Translations under genes and position numbers: made by a program
The notes under the pieces: generated by a model
The model's input: only the letters and a program-made list of their open reading frames with translations
The model's database searches: none
What the model was told of the DNA's origin: nothing
Shown here: positions 19,901 to 28,621 of the stretch, one piece after another
How positions within the stretch are numbered: the first letter of the stretch is position 1
Layout of the letters: every line of letters starts with the position of its first letter
Origin: CANMXU01 sp052030545
GTDB taxonomy: Bacteria > Pseudomonadota > Gammaproteobacteria > Enterobacterales > Alteromonadaceae
Assembly: GCF_052030545.1 (NCBI RefSeq)
Contig: NZ_JBPDIH010000015.1
Coordinates: 11,207 to 75,206, forward strand
Reading direction: 5' to 3'
DNA: 64,000 nt

Positions 19901-22900
19901 GCGACGATGACCAAGATGGCTTAACTGATGCAGAAGAAGCAGAGCTAGGCACTAATCCGTTATTAAGTGATACCGATGGCGACTCAATTAATGACGGTGA
20001 TGATAACTGCCGCTTAATAAGTAATGTTGACCAAACAGACTCTGACCAAGATGGTGTTGGTAATGTTTGTGATGATCCCGCTGACGTTTCAGGATTTTAC
20101 TTACTCGATTTCTCTGTCACAACGGCTTCGATAACAACAGCAAGTGATGACTGGGATGACTTTGCCGCGGATGAATGCGACAACATGGAAGATGATCTTG
20201 GCAGTGAAATTGTCTTAATCAAACAAAATGGCGCTGAAATAAAGCTACTATTTGCTGATGATGACTTCTCAATTGAAGATGGTGATTTTGGTTCAATAAC
20301 CACTTTCGGTCAAATTAACCTTGCTGGTGAAGATATTGAGGAATTAGCAGACGGCAGTGGTACGGTTGAGTTTAGTTTTGACGCAACCTTCGAACTTGCC
20401 CCTGATACTGGGGTAATTAGCGGCGTAGCTAATGATTATGTTGGTGTTGAAAGCGGCGACCAAATGGTGGTGGAATGTAGCGCTGAATTAGCTGTTACCT
20501 TAACGCCAATGGAAGAAGGTAGTCTTAATGACATTCTAGACAATACAGGTACTGACGGTGGTTTTGCTTCACTAGAAAGTGATGAGGTGTGGGATCAAAC
20601 ACGTCAAGCTCATATCTTTGAATTTAAATATGACATTTTCAATGATACTGGTGCAACCGTAGGTGAATGGGATGGTGACGAAGAGCTATGGCAAGAGTTT
20701 AGCGATGATGAACTTCGCTTTAATTTAGGTAGTGCTGGTTGGGCTTCACCAGTATCCGCACCACGGATTGAATTAGTCGAAGGAAATATCAGTGACGTTA
20801 TTGATGAGGACGCCGATGGTAATGCCTTAAGAACCTCACGAGTTGAAGGTTATGGTATTAATATTACCGGCAAAACCTTTGGTTTCTTGGTTGATGACGA
20901 CTGGCTTGATCATGGCGGCTTAGATGTCACGACAACTTTCGAACATGATAATGCTAAGGCATTGGCGGTTAAAATAGTGAATCAAAATACCGTATATGAA
21001 GTTGGCTGTGGTGGTGAAGATTTTTGGCAAACTGGCTTGAGCTGTGATAATTGGACGCCGTCTGATTGGACATTGCCTATTTTTGACAATGCGCCTGTTT
21101 TAGCCACCAACTTCTCAGACAAATTGTTTGCTAACGGCAGTGAAATGACAGTTTTCCATCAAGGTGTTTTAGTTGCCCGTGGCGTTGATGAAAATGTGTG
21201 GGCATTCTTTACAGGTAATGATACCTCTGGCGCTGAAGGTAGTAGCGGCGTAGTCGATTACTATACAGTGCGCAATGACGGGCAAATTAATCTATTGCTC
21301 GACTTTGATGATAATGATGTGACTGGTGAATGGGAGATCATTGACCCATTAGGCAATGACAGCGATTTATTAATGATGTTTGAAATACCAGAGTTTGTTA
21401 AATGGCATTTTGATTATTCTTTTGAATCTGCACAGTTATTCTTAGCAATTGTCGAAGACCCTGCTGACGGTGTTGGTTATGTGCGTATTGGCGAGGTAAT
21501 GGAAGCGGGCCATTACACTATAGAGTCAGGGTTAAACGTACCTGCACTCGAGCAAGTCACCGAAAATTTCTCGTACTTATTACCGCCAATTATTGATAGT
21601 GACGGTGATGGCGTATTAGATGAAGATGATGCCTTCCCTGATGATCCAAATGAGCAACATGACTTTGATGGTGACCAAATTGGTGATAATGCCGACCCTG
21701 ATGATGACAATGACGGTACCAATGACGATGAAGATGCCTTCCCGTATGACGCAAATGAGCAATTTGATTCTGACTCTGATGGCGTAGGTGATAACGCAGA
21801 TGCCTTCCCGTTTGATGATAGCGAGCAGTATGACTTTGATGGTGACCAAATTGGTGATAATGCTGACCCTGATGATGATAACGATGGCGTTTTAGATGAA
21901 GATGATGCTGATCCGTTTGACCCGAGCGTTGGTATGGCATCAGATCTTGATGGCGACGGTATTGCCGATAAAGATGACAACTGTAAAGTTATCGCCAATG
22001 AAGACCAGCTAGATACAGACCAAGATGGCTTAGGCGATGTTTGTGACATGGTTGTGCCTGATATGACCGGACTGTATCTAACAACCTTTACCCCTAACGA
22101 CGGTAGTGAGCTACTAAATGAAGCCGGTGATGCCTGTGAAGCAGATACACAAGAGGTCTTCTTCTTAGATGTTCATATGATAGGTAACCAAGTCTTTATG
22201 GTTGACTCAGATGATGATGAAGACAGCGGCGTATATGGTGTAATGCAAGCTGATGGTAGCTTTACCGTGCAGAGTGAATCAGAATCGTTTGTTGTCGAAA
22301 ATGCAACTTTTAGTGACCTAACGGGTAACTTTAGCTTTGATTTTACCGAGTCGGAAAGTAACGATGATGAAACGGTAACCTGTAATTCAGCTGGCGTAAT
22401 TGTTGGCGTTAGTCCAACAGATGAAAGTGAGCAAGCAATTTTATCGGTAGGAATAACTTGGTTTGAAAGCGATTCATTTGATTCTAATGGTGATGGGCAA
22501 GATGATGAATTTGACTTTGAATACGGCACCATTTCTGAAGGCAGTGTCGAAACGTTATTTGCTTGGGATTTTGATGTTGCTGATGATTGGGTTGATATTT
22601 CAGATGAAGTGGTCGATGCCAGTATCTTTTTAACCGACAGTGGCTTTGTTGTTGCTGATGATCTCTTTACCATTACCGGTTATGCCGATGGCACTGAAAT
22701 TGGCATTATTCAACAAACCAGTGAAGGTGTTGCTGTTGCGACTAATATTGAGCACATCGAACTGACAAGCTTTGACTTCTCTGGTTTGCCAATTGGCGCA
22801 GCACTGGATGAAAACTGGTTTATTGGCCTTGCTGAAGATGCTGTTTTTAGCGAAGGTGCTAAAATGCTTATTGCTACGATAACCGCGCAAGTTGAAACCT

Positions 22901-23481
22901 ATAGTTTCTGGTGTGATAACGACTTTGATGATTGGTTTGAAGATAATCTAGCGTGTGACAATGTTGTCGCTATACGCTGGGAAGAAACAGAACCGGGCTC
23001 AGGAAACTATGATCCTGTGCCTGCTACCTCACTTGATGATGTCATTAATACACCAGCATCGCTTATCAATGATCGTGTTGGCGGTATGTGGGTCGGAGAC
23101 GGCGACAGCTCTTCAGGTGGCTATCATATTCAAGCTTATTTTGTTTCTGATGACGGTACCGTTGACGGTGATAACTTTGAAGTTGTTTACATTAAACACG
23201 TTGGCGGCGAAGAGCATGAGCTTGCGCGTGGAGTTCCTACACAAATAACCATAGGTACCATTGATGTACTTGGTTTTGATATTCCTGACAGTGTCTCTGG
23301 ATTAGTTGAGTTAGACGAAGATGAGCACCATCGTATTCTTTTTGTTGAAAGTGAACTAGAAGGTAGTCCATATGTCAGACAAGGGGATAAAACAGAAGTA
23401 GGTACCACATTTAAAGACCCTGTATTTAATTCTGTTGCAGCGGCAGATATTATTGACGGTTTTGCCCCAGGTGGCCCGTAA
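16912..23481 (+). CDS. Giant acidic lipoprotein with thrombospondin type 3 repeats
   Basis: 2189 residues, extremely rich in aspartate. The N-terminus ends in a lipobox, LFLNGC (C33), with Gly at +2, so an outer membrane or surface lipoprotein is expected. Two copies of an 84-residue repeat follow (about 50-133 and 135-219; VTGL.G.GL.LQNN). Residues 509-1055 and 1562-1713 are arrays of calcium-binding DxDxDG thrombospondin type 3 repeats with AFP.D and NC spacers. Each array is followed by a related module of about 470-500 residues (1060-1560 and 1717-2189) containing a paired-cysteine, tryptophan-rich segment. GGAAAG precedes the start. The role is unknown; a calcium-stiffened surface or adhesive stalk is an inference. 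Confidence 0.8.
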   Translation: MAQHVECTRPKKMGFLFKNVFVVSLLSLFLNGCGDSTSPPAPNPPVQNTTHSVGGNVTGLAGSGLVLQNNGADDLAVMADGAVTFASEIDDSAAYAVTVSAQPTSPSQTCSVDMGSGTISGADVSNVAISCVTDTFTVGGSVTGLSGAGLTLQNNAGDDLAISADGDFTFATEVEDEGAYAITVSAQPSTPAQTCTVEMGAGTIANANVTDAAIRCVTDTLTLVGAAVDGPVANADVRIYRLDTSMANLRGQLLDEGITDAQANFSGLDVPVDETGPFVIVVTSNENTVDLNSGNPPIIAEMTTILTADGISEPVYATPLTTMAVALTTAKADDDGTVTEEEFLNGLDESANEVVAALGFGMSDDIDIFATPPLVTDSSDTAEELADVADYRTAISGMAAVIFQIEQNDQGDSDTGDILSGLADDLSDGEIDGSNSENEQVDDYASEDAIVIVETDPSQLTIPGTDSTVDDVEQLLADETEDTGTQTDTTDLSDGTIDSDAQAASVSTDRDEDGVLNGEDAFPDDPNESADADMDGVGDNADPDDDNDGVNDDNDAFKNDPTETVDSDGDGTGNNADTDDDNDGVLDVDDDFPLDASKSNATDVDDDGWPTDQDADDTNPNNPGVAFVDTDGDGVGNTTDTDDDNDGVPDVDDDLPTDATESSDLDGDGIGDNKDDDIDGDGVANNTGGDDVVNSQDNIAPDGDAFPYDSAESSDLDGDGVGDNADADADGDGLADINDPDPTKKDTDGDGVKDGADAFPDDSTETLDSDSDGVGNNSDNCPAMPNQNQLDTDQDGLGNVCDPDDDNDGVLDGDDDFPLDENAFEATDSDGDGWPVGQDPDDTDANVPEIDYVDTDGDGAADNGGLAPDGDDDDDGVDDALDEFPLDDSEFNDADDDGTGDNADTDDDNDNTPDVDDAFPNDAGESSDSDMDGIGDNSDNCPLVSGPQTNTDNDDLGDVCDPDDDNDQVVDADDAFPLNPEESVDTDGDGIGNNEDSDDDQDGLTDAEEAELGTNPLLSDTDGDSINDGDDNCRLISNVDQTDSDQDGVGNVCDDPADVSGFYLLDFSVTTASITTASDDWDDFAADECDNMEDDLGSEIVLIKQNGAEIKLLFADDDFSIEDGDFGSITTFGQINLAGEDIEELADGSGTVEFSFDATFELAPDTGVISGVANDYVGVESGDQMVVECSAELAVTLTPMEEGSLNDILDNTGTDGGFASLESDEVWDQTRQAHIFEFKYDIFNDTGATVGEWDGDEELWQEFSDDELRFNLGSAGWASPVSAPRIELVEGNISDVIDEDADGNALRTSRVEGYGINITGKTFGFLVDDDWLDHGGLDVTTTFEHDNAKALAVKIVNQNTVYEVGCGGEDFWQTGLSCDNWTPSDWTLPIFDNAPVLATNFSDKLFANGSEMTVFHQGVLVARGVDENVWAFFTGNDTSGAEGSSGVVDYYTVRNDGQINLLLDFDDNDVTGEWEIIDPLGNDSDLLMMFEIPEFVKWHFDYSFESAQLFLAIVEDPADGVGYVRIGEVMEAGHYTIESGLNVPALEQVTENFSYLLPPIIDSDGDGVLDEDDAFPDDPNEQHDFDGDQIGDNADPDDDNDGTNDDEDAFPYDANEQFDSDSDGVGDNADAFPFDDSEQYDFDGDQIGDNADPDDDNDGVLDEDDADPFDPSVGMASDLDGDGIADKDDNCKVIANEDQLDTDQDGLGDVCDMVVPDMTGLYLTTFTPNDGSELLNEAGDACEADTQEVFFLDVHMIGNQVFMVDSDDDEDSGVYGVMQADGSFTVQSESESFVVENATFSDLTGNFSFDFTESESNDDETVTCNSAGVIVGVSPTDESEQAILSVGITWFESDSFDSNGDGQDDEFDFEYGTISEGSVETLFAWDFDVADDWVDISDEVVDASIFLTDSGFVVADDLFTITGYADGTEIGIIQQTSEGVAVATNIEHIELTSFDFSGLPIGAALDENWFIGLAEDAVFSEGAKMLIATITAQVETYSFWCDNDFDDWFEDNLACDNVVAIRWEETEPGSGNYDPVPATSLDDVINTPASLINDRVGGMWVGDGDSSSGGYHIQAYFVSDDGTVDGDNFEVVYIKHVGGEEHELARGVPTQITIGTIDVLGFDIPDSVSGLVELDEDEHHRILFVESELEGSPYVRQGDKTEVGTTFKDPVFNSVAAADIIDGFAPGGP
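21661..21878 (+). repeat. Near-identical 47-bp direct repeat inside the lipoprotein gene
   Basis: 21661-21707 and 21832-21878 match at all but one base, 171 bases (57 codons) apart and in frame. Both encode DFDGDQIGDNADPDDD. Such high nucleotide identity suggests recent duplication or gene conversion. Confidence 0.8.
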
Positions 23482-23530
23482 TAGTGGATTGCCTTATTTT
23501 TGATAAATCTAAATGAGATCTAAAAAAGTA

Positions 23531-23553
23531 AAGGGCGCTTAGCGCCCTTTTTA
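23531..23553. terminator. Bidirectional terminator between the lipoprotein gene and xseA
   Basis: AAGGGCGC/GCGCCCTT with a three-base loop, flanked by A and T runs on the two sides, lies between two convergent genes and can serve both. Confidence 0.85.
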
Positions 23554-23614
23554 ATGCATCAAATTTAATAAAAAAGGTAGTAGGAAATTTAGAGTTTTCT
23601 GTAAATATGAAGGC

Positions 23615-24949
23615 TTAGTTTTGTTTACTAATCACTTTAGTTTTGAGAGAACCTTGGTGTAATTGCAACGTTAATTCATCACCTTCAGTCACTTGCTTGG
23701 TTGACTTGATAATCGTGTGGTTAGCATCTCGTGCAATACTGTAGCCACGGGCGATGGTCGCTAGCGGACTTACCATGTGAAGCTGCTCAACTAAGTGCGC
23801 AAAATCTTGTTGTTTTTGCGAAACCAGTTGCTGGGCATTATGTTCGAGTCTTTGCGTTAATTGCTTAAGTTGTTTGTTTTTATCAGCTAAGCTCTTTTCA
23901 GGTGAACATAAGGTTAATCGTGCTTTTAGCTGAGTAGGTTTAATGGTAAAACGTTGCAGCTCACGCTTTATTGCGTATTGCAGTCTGTTTTCAAGCTCGT
24001 CAGCTTTTTGTTGCTGAACTTGTAATTTTTGCTCGGGATGAACTTGCGATAAACGATGAGCTAAAGCAAGATAGCGCTGACGGCTTAACTGAGCGACTTG
24101 TTGCTGGTTGACTAACAAACGCTTCGTTAAATGGGCGATTTTATCACTTAATTCGGTAACTTCATCTGACACTAATTCAGCTGCGGCTGACGGCGTTGCG
24201 GCGCGAACATCAGCAACATAATCGCTTAGTGTGGTATCTATTTCGTGACCAACCGCGCTAATAATAGGTAACTGGCTTTGATAAATGGCATTCACAACCG
24301 ACTCTTCATTAAAACACCATAAATCTTCTAATGAACCGCCGCCTCGGCCAACAATTAAAACGTCACACTCGTTACGCTCATTGGCAAGACGTATCGCAGC
24401 AACAATATCCGCTGTTGCCGCTTCCCCCTGCACTAAACTTGGGTAAATAATCGCTTTAATGGTTGGGTTTCTACGTTTTAATACACTCAGTATATCTTTT
24501 ACTGCTGCGCCCGTAGGAGAGGTAACGATACCAACTGTTTTAATGTGTTTAGGCAGTATTTGTTTATGAGCTTGGCCAAATAATCCTTGGGCATTTAATT
24601 TTTGCTTTAGTTGATCATATTGTTGGCGTAGTAAGCCTTCGCCAGCATCTTCCATTTGTTCAATGATTAACTGAAAATCGCCGCGAGGTTCGTACAAAGA
24701 AACCCGGGCGCGAACTAAAACTTGTTGGCCGTTTCTGGGAGAAATTCGAACGCGTCGATTGTTGCCTTTAAACATTGCGCAACGTACTTGTGACTTACTG
24801 TCTTTTAAGGATAAATACCAATGGCCCGAACTAGCCGCGATAAAGTTGGATATTTCACCACATAACCATACCGTATTTAGCTCACTTTCTAAGATAAAAC
24901 GTACTTTTTTAGTGAGTTCACTTACTTGTAAAATATGCTGTTGGCTCAT
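23615..24949 (-). CDS. xseA: Exodeoxyribonuclease VII large subunit
   Basis: 444 residues, the normal length. The N-terminal OB-fold (about 8-100) binds single-stranded DNA, and the central catalytic part carries the conserved GRGGGSLEDLWCFNEE and ATPSAAAELVS motifs, followed by a long coiled-coil. With XseB it degrades single-stranded DNA in both directions. xseB is not in the window. It is divergent from guaB, an arrangement common in gammaproteobacteria. Confidence 0.96.
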   Translation of the reverse strand: MSQQHILQVSELTKKVRFILESELNTVWLCGEISNFIAASSGHWYLSLKDSKSQVRCAMFKGNNRRVRISPRNGQQVLVRARVSLYEPRGDFQLIIEQMEDAGEGLLRQQYDQLKQKLNAQGLFGQAHKQILPKHIKTVGIVTSPTGAAVKDILSVLKRRNPTIKAIIYPSLVQGEAATADIVAAIRLANERNECDVLIVGRGGGSLEDLWCFNEESVVNAIYQSQLPIISAVGHEIDTTLSDYVADVRAATPSAAAELVSDEVTELSDKIAHLTKRLLVNQQQVAQLSRQRYLALAHRLSQVHPEQKLQVQQQKADELENRLQYAIKRELQRFTIKPTQLKARLTLCSPEKSLADKNKQLKQLTQRLEHNAQQLVSQKQQDFAHLVEQLHMVSPLATIARGYSIARDANHTIIKSTKQVTEGDELTLQLHQGSLKTKVISKQN

Positions 24950-25139
24950 AGTTAACGGGGAATTAATCGTCTACGCGGTTGAAGTTATTGTGTATTATAT
25001 ATAGGTTTGCGTTAAAAAATCGCTTTAAATTTTTCTTTTTAGCAATTATTTTAAAATTTAAGTTTACCTTGAATGCCAAAACGGTTAAAATTCTGCCGCA
25101 ATATTTCCTCCTATTAACTTCTTTTAGTGAGATGTTGTG

Positions 25140-26612
25140 ATGCTAAGAATTGCCCAAGAAGCTTTGACTTTTGATGATGTTCTACTGGTACCTGCCCATT
25201 CTACGGTACTTCCTCATACTGCCGATTTAAAAACCAAACTAACCCGTAAAATTGACTTAAATGTGCCAATGATTTCTGCGTCGATGGACACAGTAACCGA
25301 AGCGCGTTTAGCGATCACCTTAGCGCAAGAAGGCGGTGTTGGTTTTATTCATAAAAACATGACCATTGCCGAACAAGCGCAAAACGTGTCTAAAGTTAAA
25401 AAATATGAAAGTGGTATTGTGACAGACCCTGTGACGGTTAGCCCAGAACTTTCAATTATGGATACTATGAAGCTTGCTGATACTGTTGGTTTTTCTGGTT
25501 TCCCTGTTGTTGATAGTACTAATAACCTAGTTGGTATTATTACGGGTCGTGACTTACGTTTTGAAACAGACTTAACTAAGCCGGTATCGGCGTTAATGAC
25601 TAAAAAAGAAAAGTTAGTTACCGTAAAAGCGGGTGCACAACGTGAAGAGATTTTAGGTTTAATGCACGAACACCGCATTGAAAAAATCTTAATGGTTGAT
25701 GATGCGTTTAAACTGAAAGGCTTGATCACGGTAAAAGATTACCAAAAAGCCGAAAGCAAACCAAACGCTTGTAAAGACGAATTAGGTCGTTTACGTGTTG
25801 GCGCTGCTGTTGGTGTTGGCGCAGGAACCGATGAGCGCATTGACGCCTTAGTTGCTGCTGGTGTTGACGTATTATTAATTGATACCTCACACGGCCATTC
25901 TCAAGGGGTTATTGATCGCGTGAAAGAAACCCGTGATAAATACCCTGATTTACAAATTATTGCCGGTAACGTAGCAACAGCTTCTGGCGCAAAAGCCTTA
26001 GCTGATGTTGGCGTTGATGCGGTGAAAGTAGGTATTGGCCCAGGTTCAATTTGTACAACTCGTATCGTAACAGGTGTTGGTGTACCGCAATTAACCGCGA
26101 TTTCAAATGCCGTTGAAGGCTTAAAAGGTACCGGCATTCCAGTCATTGCTGATGGCGGTATTCGTTTCTCTGGTGATATTGCTAAAGCACTTGTTGCTGG
26201 TGCGCACTGCGTAATGGTTGGCAGCATGTTAGCCGGTACTGAAGAATCTCCGGGTGAAGTTGAACTTTACCAAGGTCGTTACTACAAGTCATACCGCGGT
26301 ATGGGCTCACTAGGTGCGATGGATCAAAAAGAAGGCTCAAGTGACCGTTACTTCCAAAAAACTGATGGAGAAGCCGACAAATTAGTACCAGAAGGTATTG
26401 AAGGTCGTGTTGCTTATAAAGGCCCTGTTGCGGCAATTATTCATCAGCAAATGGGCGGCTTACGTTCATCAATGGGCTTAACTGGCTCTAAAGATATTGA
26501 AACCATGCGTACTAAGCCGGAGTTTATGAAAATTACGTCAGCAGGTATGGGTGAGTCGCACGTACATGACGTGACCATCACAAAAGAAGCTCCTAACTAT
26601 CGTATGGGCTAG
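25140..26612 (+). CDS. guaB: Inosine-5'-monophosphate dehydrogenase
   Basis: 490 residues. It oxidises IMP to XMP with NAD+, the first committed step to GMP. The TIM-barrel carries the catalytic cysteine in GPGSICTTR, and two CBS domains are inserted at about 95-205. I start at the ATG at 25140 rather than the GTG three bases earlier, because relatives begin MLRIAKEALTFDDV. The following enzyme gene, guaA, is 225 bases downstream, separated by a palindromic repeat and a hairpin. Confidence 0.97.
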   Translation: MLRIAQEALTFDDVLLVPAHSTVLPHTADLKTKLTRKIDLNVPMISASMDTVTEARLAITLAQEGGVGFIHKNMTIAEQAQNVSKVKKYESGIVTDPVTVSPELSIMDTMKLADTVGFSGFPVVDSTNNLVGIITGRDLRFETDLTKPVSALMTKKEKLVTVKAGAQREEILGLMHEHRIEKILMVDDAFKLKGLITVKDYQKAESKPNACKDELGRLRVGAAVGVGAGTDERIDALVAAGVDVLLIDTSHGHSQGVIDRVKETRDKYPDLQIIAGNVATASGAKALADVGVDAVKVGIGPGSICTTRIVTGVGVPQLTAISNAVEGLKGTGIPVIADGGIRFSGDIAKALVAGAHCVMVGSMLAGTEESPGEVELYQGRYYKSYRGMGSLGAMDQKEGSSDRYFQKTDGEADKLVPEGIEGRVAYKGPVAAIIHQQMGGLRSSMGLTGSKDIETMRTKPEFMKITSAGMGESHVHDVTITKEAPNYRMG

Positions 26613-26630
26613 TTTTACTTGGTATTTTTG

Positions 26631-26694
26631 ACGATAACGGCATCAGAAGTGCTCATTGACTAGCGTCAACTCCGCGCTTCTTCTTTTTTATCGT
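26631..26694. repeat. Nested palindromic element, copy A
   Basis: Inner stem TTGAC/GTCAA with loop TAGC (26656-26669), middle stem AGAAGTGC/GCGCTTCT (26645-26652 and 26674-26681), and outer stem ACGATAA/TTATCGT (26631-26637 and 26688-26694). The core GTGCTCA ... CTCCGCGC recurs at 28442-28503 and 50451-50527. It begins 18 bases after the guaB stop. Confidence 0.8.
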
Positions 26695-26747
26695 ACAAAA
26701 CTACTTTGTAAAACACTCATCTCTTTTTATTAAAGAGATACAAATTT

Positions 26748-26780
26748 AACACCCTGATCTAACGTTAAGGTCAGGGTGTT
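26748..26780 (+). terminator. Hairpin between guaB and guaA
   Basis: AACACCCTGATCT pairs with AGGTCAGGGTGTT (one G-U pair) around AACGTTA. The T run that follows is broken (GTTATTTAT), so it is a weak terminator or attenuator, 57 bases before the guaA start. Confidence 0.55.
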
Positions 26781-26837
26781 GTTATTTATAAAAAGTATCA
26801 ACATTGATGCTTCACTTTAAAAGCAGGAATAAACAAC

Positions 26838-28415
26838 ATGAGCAAAGACATTCATGATTCACGAGTACTGATCTTAGATTTTGGTTCTCAATACACGCAG
26901 CTTATTGCCCGTCGTGTTCGTGAAATTGGCGTATATTGTGAGCTTTGGGCTTGGGATGTTACCGAAGAGCAAATTAAAGAATTTAACCCAACGGGTATTA
27001 TTTTAGCCGGCGGTCCAGAAAGTGTAACCGAGCAAGACTCACCACGTGCACCTGAGTATGTATTTTCTGCTGGCGTGCCGGTATTAGGTGTTTGTTACGG
27101 TATGCAAACCATGGCTGAGCAACTTGGCGGTGGCGTTGAAAGCTCTGAGCACAAAGAATTTGGTTATGCTGCTGTTGAAGTGATTGGCGAGTCAGCGTTA
27201 TTTAAAAACATTGAAGACAGCATTGGCGCTAACGGTAATGCTTTATTAGATGTATGGATGAGCCATGGCGATAAAGTATCAGCCATTCCTGAAGGCTTTA
27301 AAACCATCGCGCAAACGCCAAGCTGTCAATATGCCGCAATGGCGAACGAAGAGAAAAAATTCTACGGCGTGCAATTTCACCCAGAAGTGACTCATACTAA
27401 ACAAGGTTTACGTATTTTAGAGCACTTTGTTGTTGATATTTGTCAGTGTGAAAAGTTATGGACGTCAGCATCAATTATTGAAGATGCCATCGCTAAAATG
27501 AAAAAACAAGTCGGCGACGACGAAGTTATTTTAGGTCTTTCAGGTGGTGTTGACTCATCAGTAGTGGCTATGCTGTTACACCGCGCAATAGGCGATAAAC
27601 TGACTTGTGTATTTGTTGATAACGGTTTACTTCGCTTAAACGAAGGCCAGCAAGTGATGGATATGTTTGGCGATCACTTTGGTTTAAACATTATCAAAAT
27701 TGACGCGGAAGACCGTTTCTTAGACCGCTTAGCGGGTGAAAACGATCCAGAGAAAAAGCGTAAAATCATTGGTAATGTTTTTGTTGATGTTTTCGAAGAA
27801 GAGTCGAAAAAATTAGAAAATGCCAAGTGGTTAGCGCAAGGGACTATTTATCCTGACGTGATCGAATCAGCGGCGTCAAAAACCGGTAAAGCCCATGTCA
27901 TTAAATCACACCACAACGTTGGTGGTTTGCCTGATTACATGCAGCTTGGTTTAGTTGAACCACTGCGTGAACTGTTTAAAGATGAAGTACGTAAAATTGG
28001 TTTAGAGCTAGGTTTACCGTACGACATGTTATACCGTCACCCATTCCCAGGTCCTGGTTTAGGTGTGCGTGTATTAGGCGAAGTGAAAAAAGAATATTGT
28101 GACCTTTTACGTCGCGCTGATGCGATTTTCATTGAAGAACTGCACAAGCATGAGCTTTACCATAAAGTGAGCCAAGCGTTTACCGTATTCTTACCAGTAC
28201 GCTCAGTAGGTGTTATGGGCGATGGCCGTAAATATGATTGGGTAGTGAGCTTACGTGCTGTTGAAACGATCGACTTTATGACCGCGATTTGGGCACCATT
28301 ACCGTACGATTTCTTAGGGTTAGTGTCTAACCGTATTATTAATGAAATTGATGGTATTTCGCGCGTGGTTTACGATATCAGCGGCAAGCCGCCAGCGACC
28401 ATCGAGTGGGAATAA
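26838..28415 (+). CDS. guaA: GMP synthase (glutamine-hydrolysing)
   Basis: 525 residues. It aminates XMP to GMP using glutamine and ATP. The class I amidotransferase domain occupies about 1-205 with the nucleophile in GVCYGMQ and the His/Glu pair in QFHPEV. The ATP pyrophosphatase domain has LSGGVDSSV, and the dimerisation domain ends in the conserved ATIEWE. It follows guaB, the previous step of the pathway. Confidence 0.98.
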   Translation: MSKDIHDSRVLILDFGSQYTQLIARRVREIGVYCELWAWDVTEEQIKEFNPTGIILAGGPESVTEQDSPRAPEYVFSAGVPVLGVCYGMQTMAEQLGGGVESSEHKEFGYAAVEVIGESALFKNIEDSIGANGNALLDVWMSHGDKVSAIPEGFKTIAQTPSCQYAAMANEEKKFYGVQFHPEVTHTKQGLRILEHFVVDICQCEKLWTSASIIEDAIAKMKKQVGDDEVILGLSGGVDSSVVAMLLHRAIGDKLTCVFVDNGLLRLNEGQQVMDMFGDHFGLNIIKIDAEDRFLDRLAGENDPEKKRKIIGNVFVDVFEEESKKLENAKWLAQGTIYPDVIESAASKTGKAHVIKSHHNVGGLPDYMQLGLVEPLRELFKDEVRKIGLELGLPYDMLYRHPFPGPGLGVRVLGEVKKEYCDLLRRADAIFIEELHKHELYHKVSQAFTVFLPVRSVGVMGDGRKYDWVVSLRAVETIDFMTAIWAPLPYDFLGLVSNRIINEIDGISRVVYDISGKPPATIEWE

Positions 28416-28441
28416 TATTATTTTTAGCTGGTTAGAATACC

Positions 28442-28503
28442 AAAATTCGGCGTTGAAAGTGCTCACCTAGTAAACTAGGCTCCGCGCTTTCGCCTTGAAT
28501 TTT
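28442..28503. repeat. Nested palindromic element, copy B
   Basis: Inner stem CCTAG/CTAGG with loop TAAA (28466-28479), middle stem GAAAGTGC/GCGCTTTC (28455-28462, 28484-28491), then GGCG/CGCC and AAAATTC/GAATTTT at the outside. The inner stem differs from copies A and C on both sides, so pairing is kept. It lies 26 bases after the guaA stop. Confidence 0.82.
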
Positions 28504-28546
28504 AAACATTCTTCCTGCGCTAACAATCAATATTCAAAAATATTTT

Positions 28547-28582
28547 AAACCTCAACGTTGCAAAACCTTGAGGTTTTCTTTT
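28547..28582 (+). terminator. Terminator after guaA
   Basis: AAACCTCAA (28547-28555) pairs with TTGAGGTTT (28568-28576), followed by TCTTTT. Confidence 0.75.
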
Positions 28583-28621
28583 ATTAACGACAACAGGAAG
28601 CTCAATCTAGTTGGAGTTTTA

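Noticed and set aside
18240..19952. Long serine/proline-rich minus-strand frames opposite the TSP3 region
   Set aside because: They are produced by the GAT/GAC-rich repeats read backwards (ATC and GTC codons in shifted frames) and have no ribosome binding sites or known domains.
18436..20075. Repeats in the lipoprotein gene considered as a CRISPR or satellite
   Set aside because: They are in-frame protein repeats (DxDxDG), with diverged DNA and no constant spacer length.
26748..26780. Hairpin before guaA considered as a purine riboswitch
   Set aside because: It is a single stem; none of the conserved three-way junction sequence of purine riboswitches is seen.
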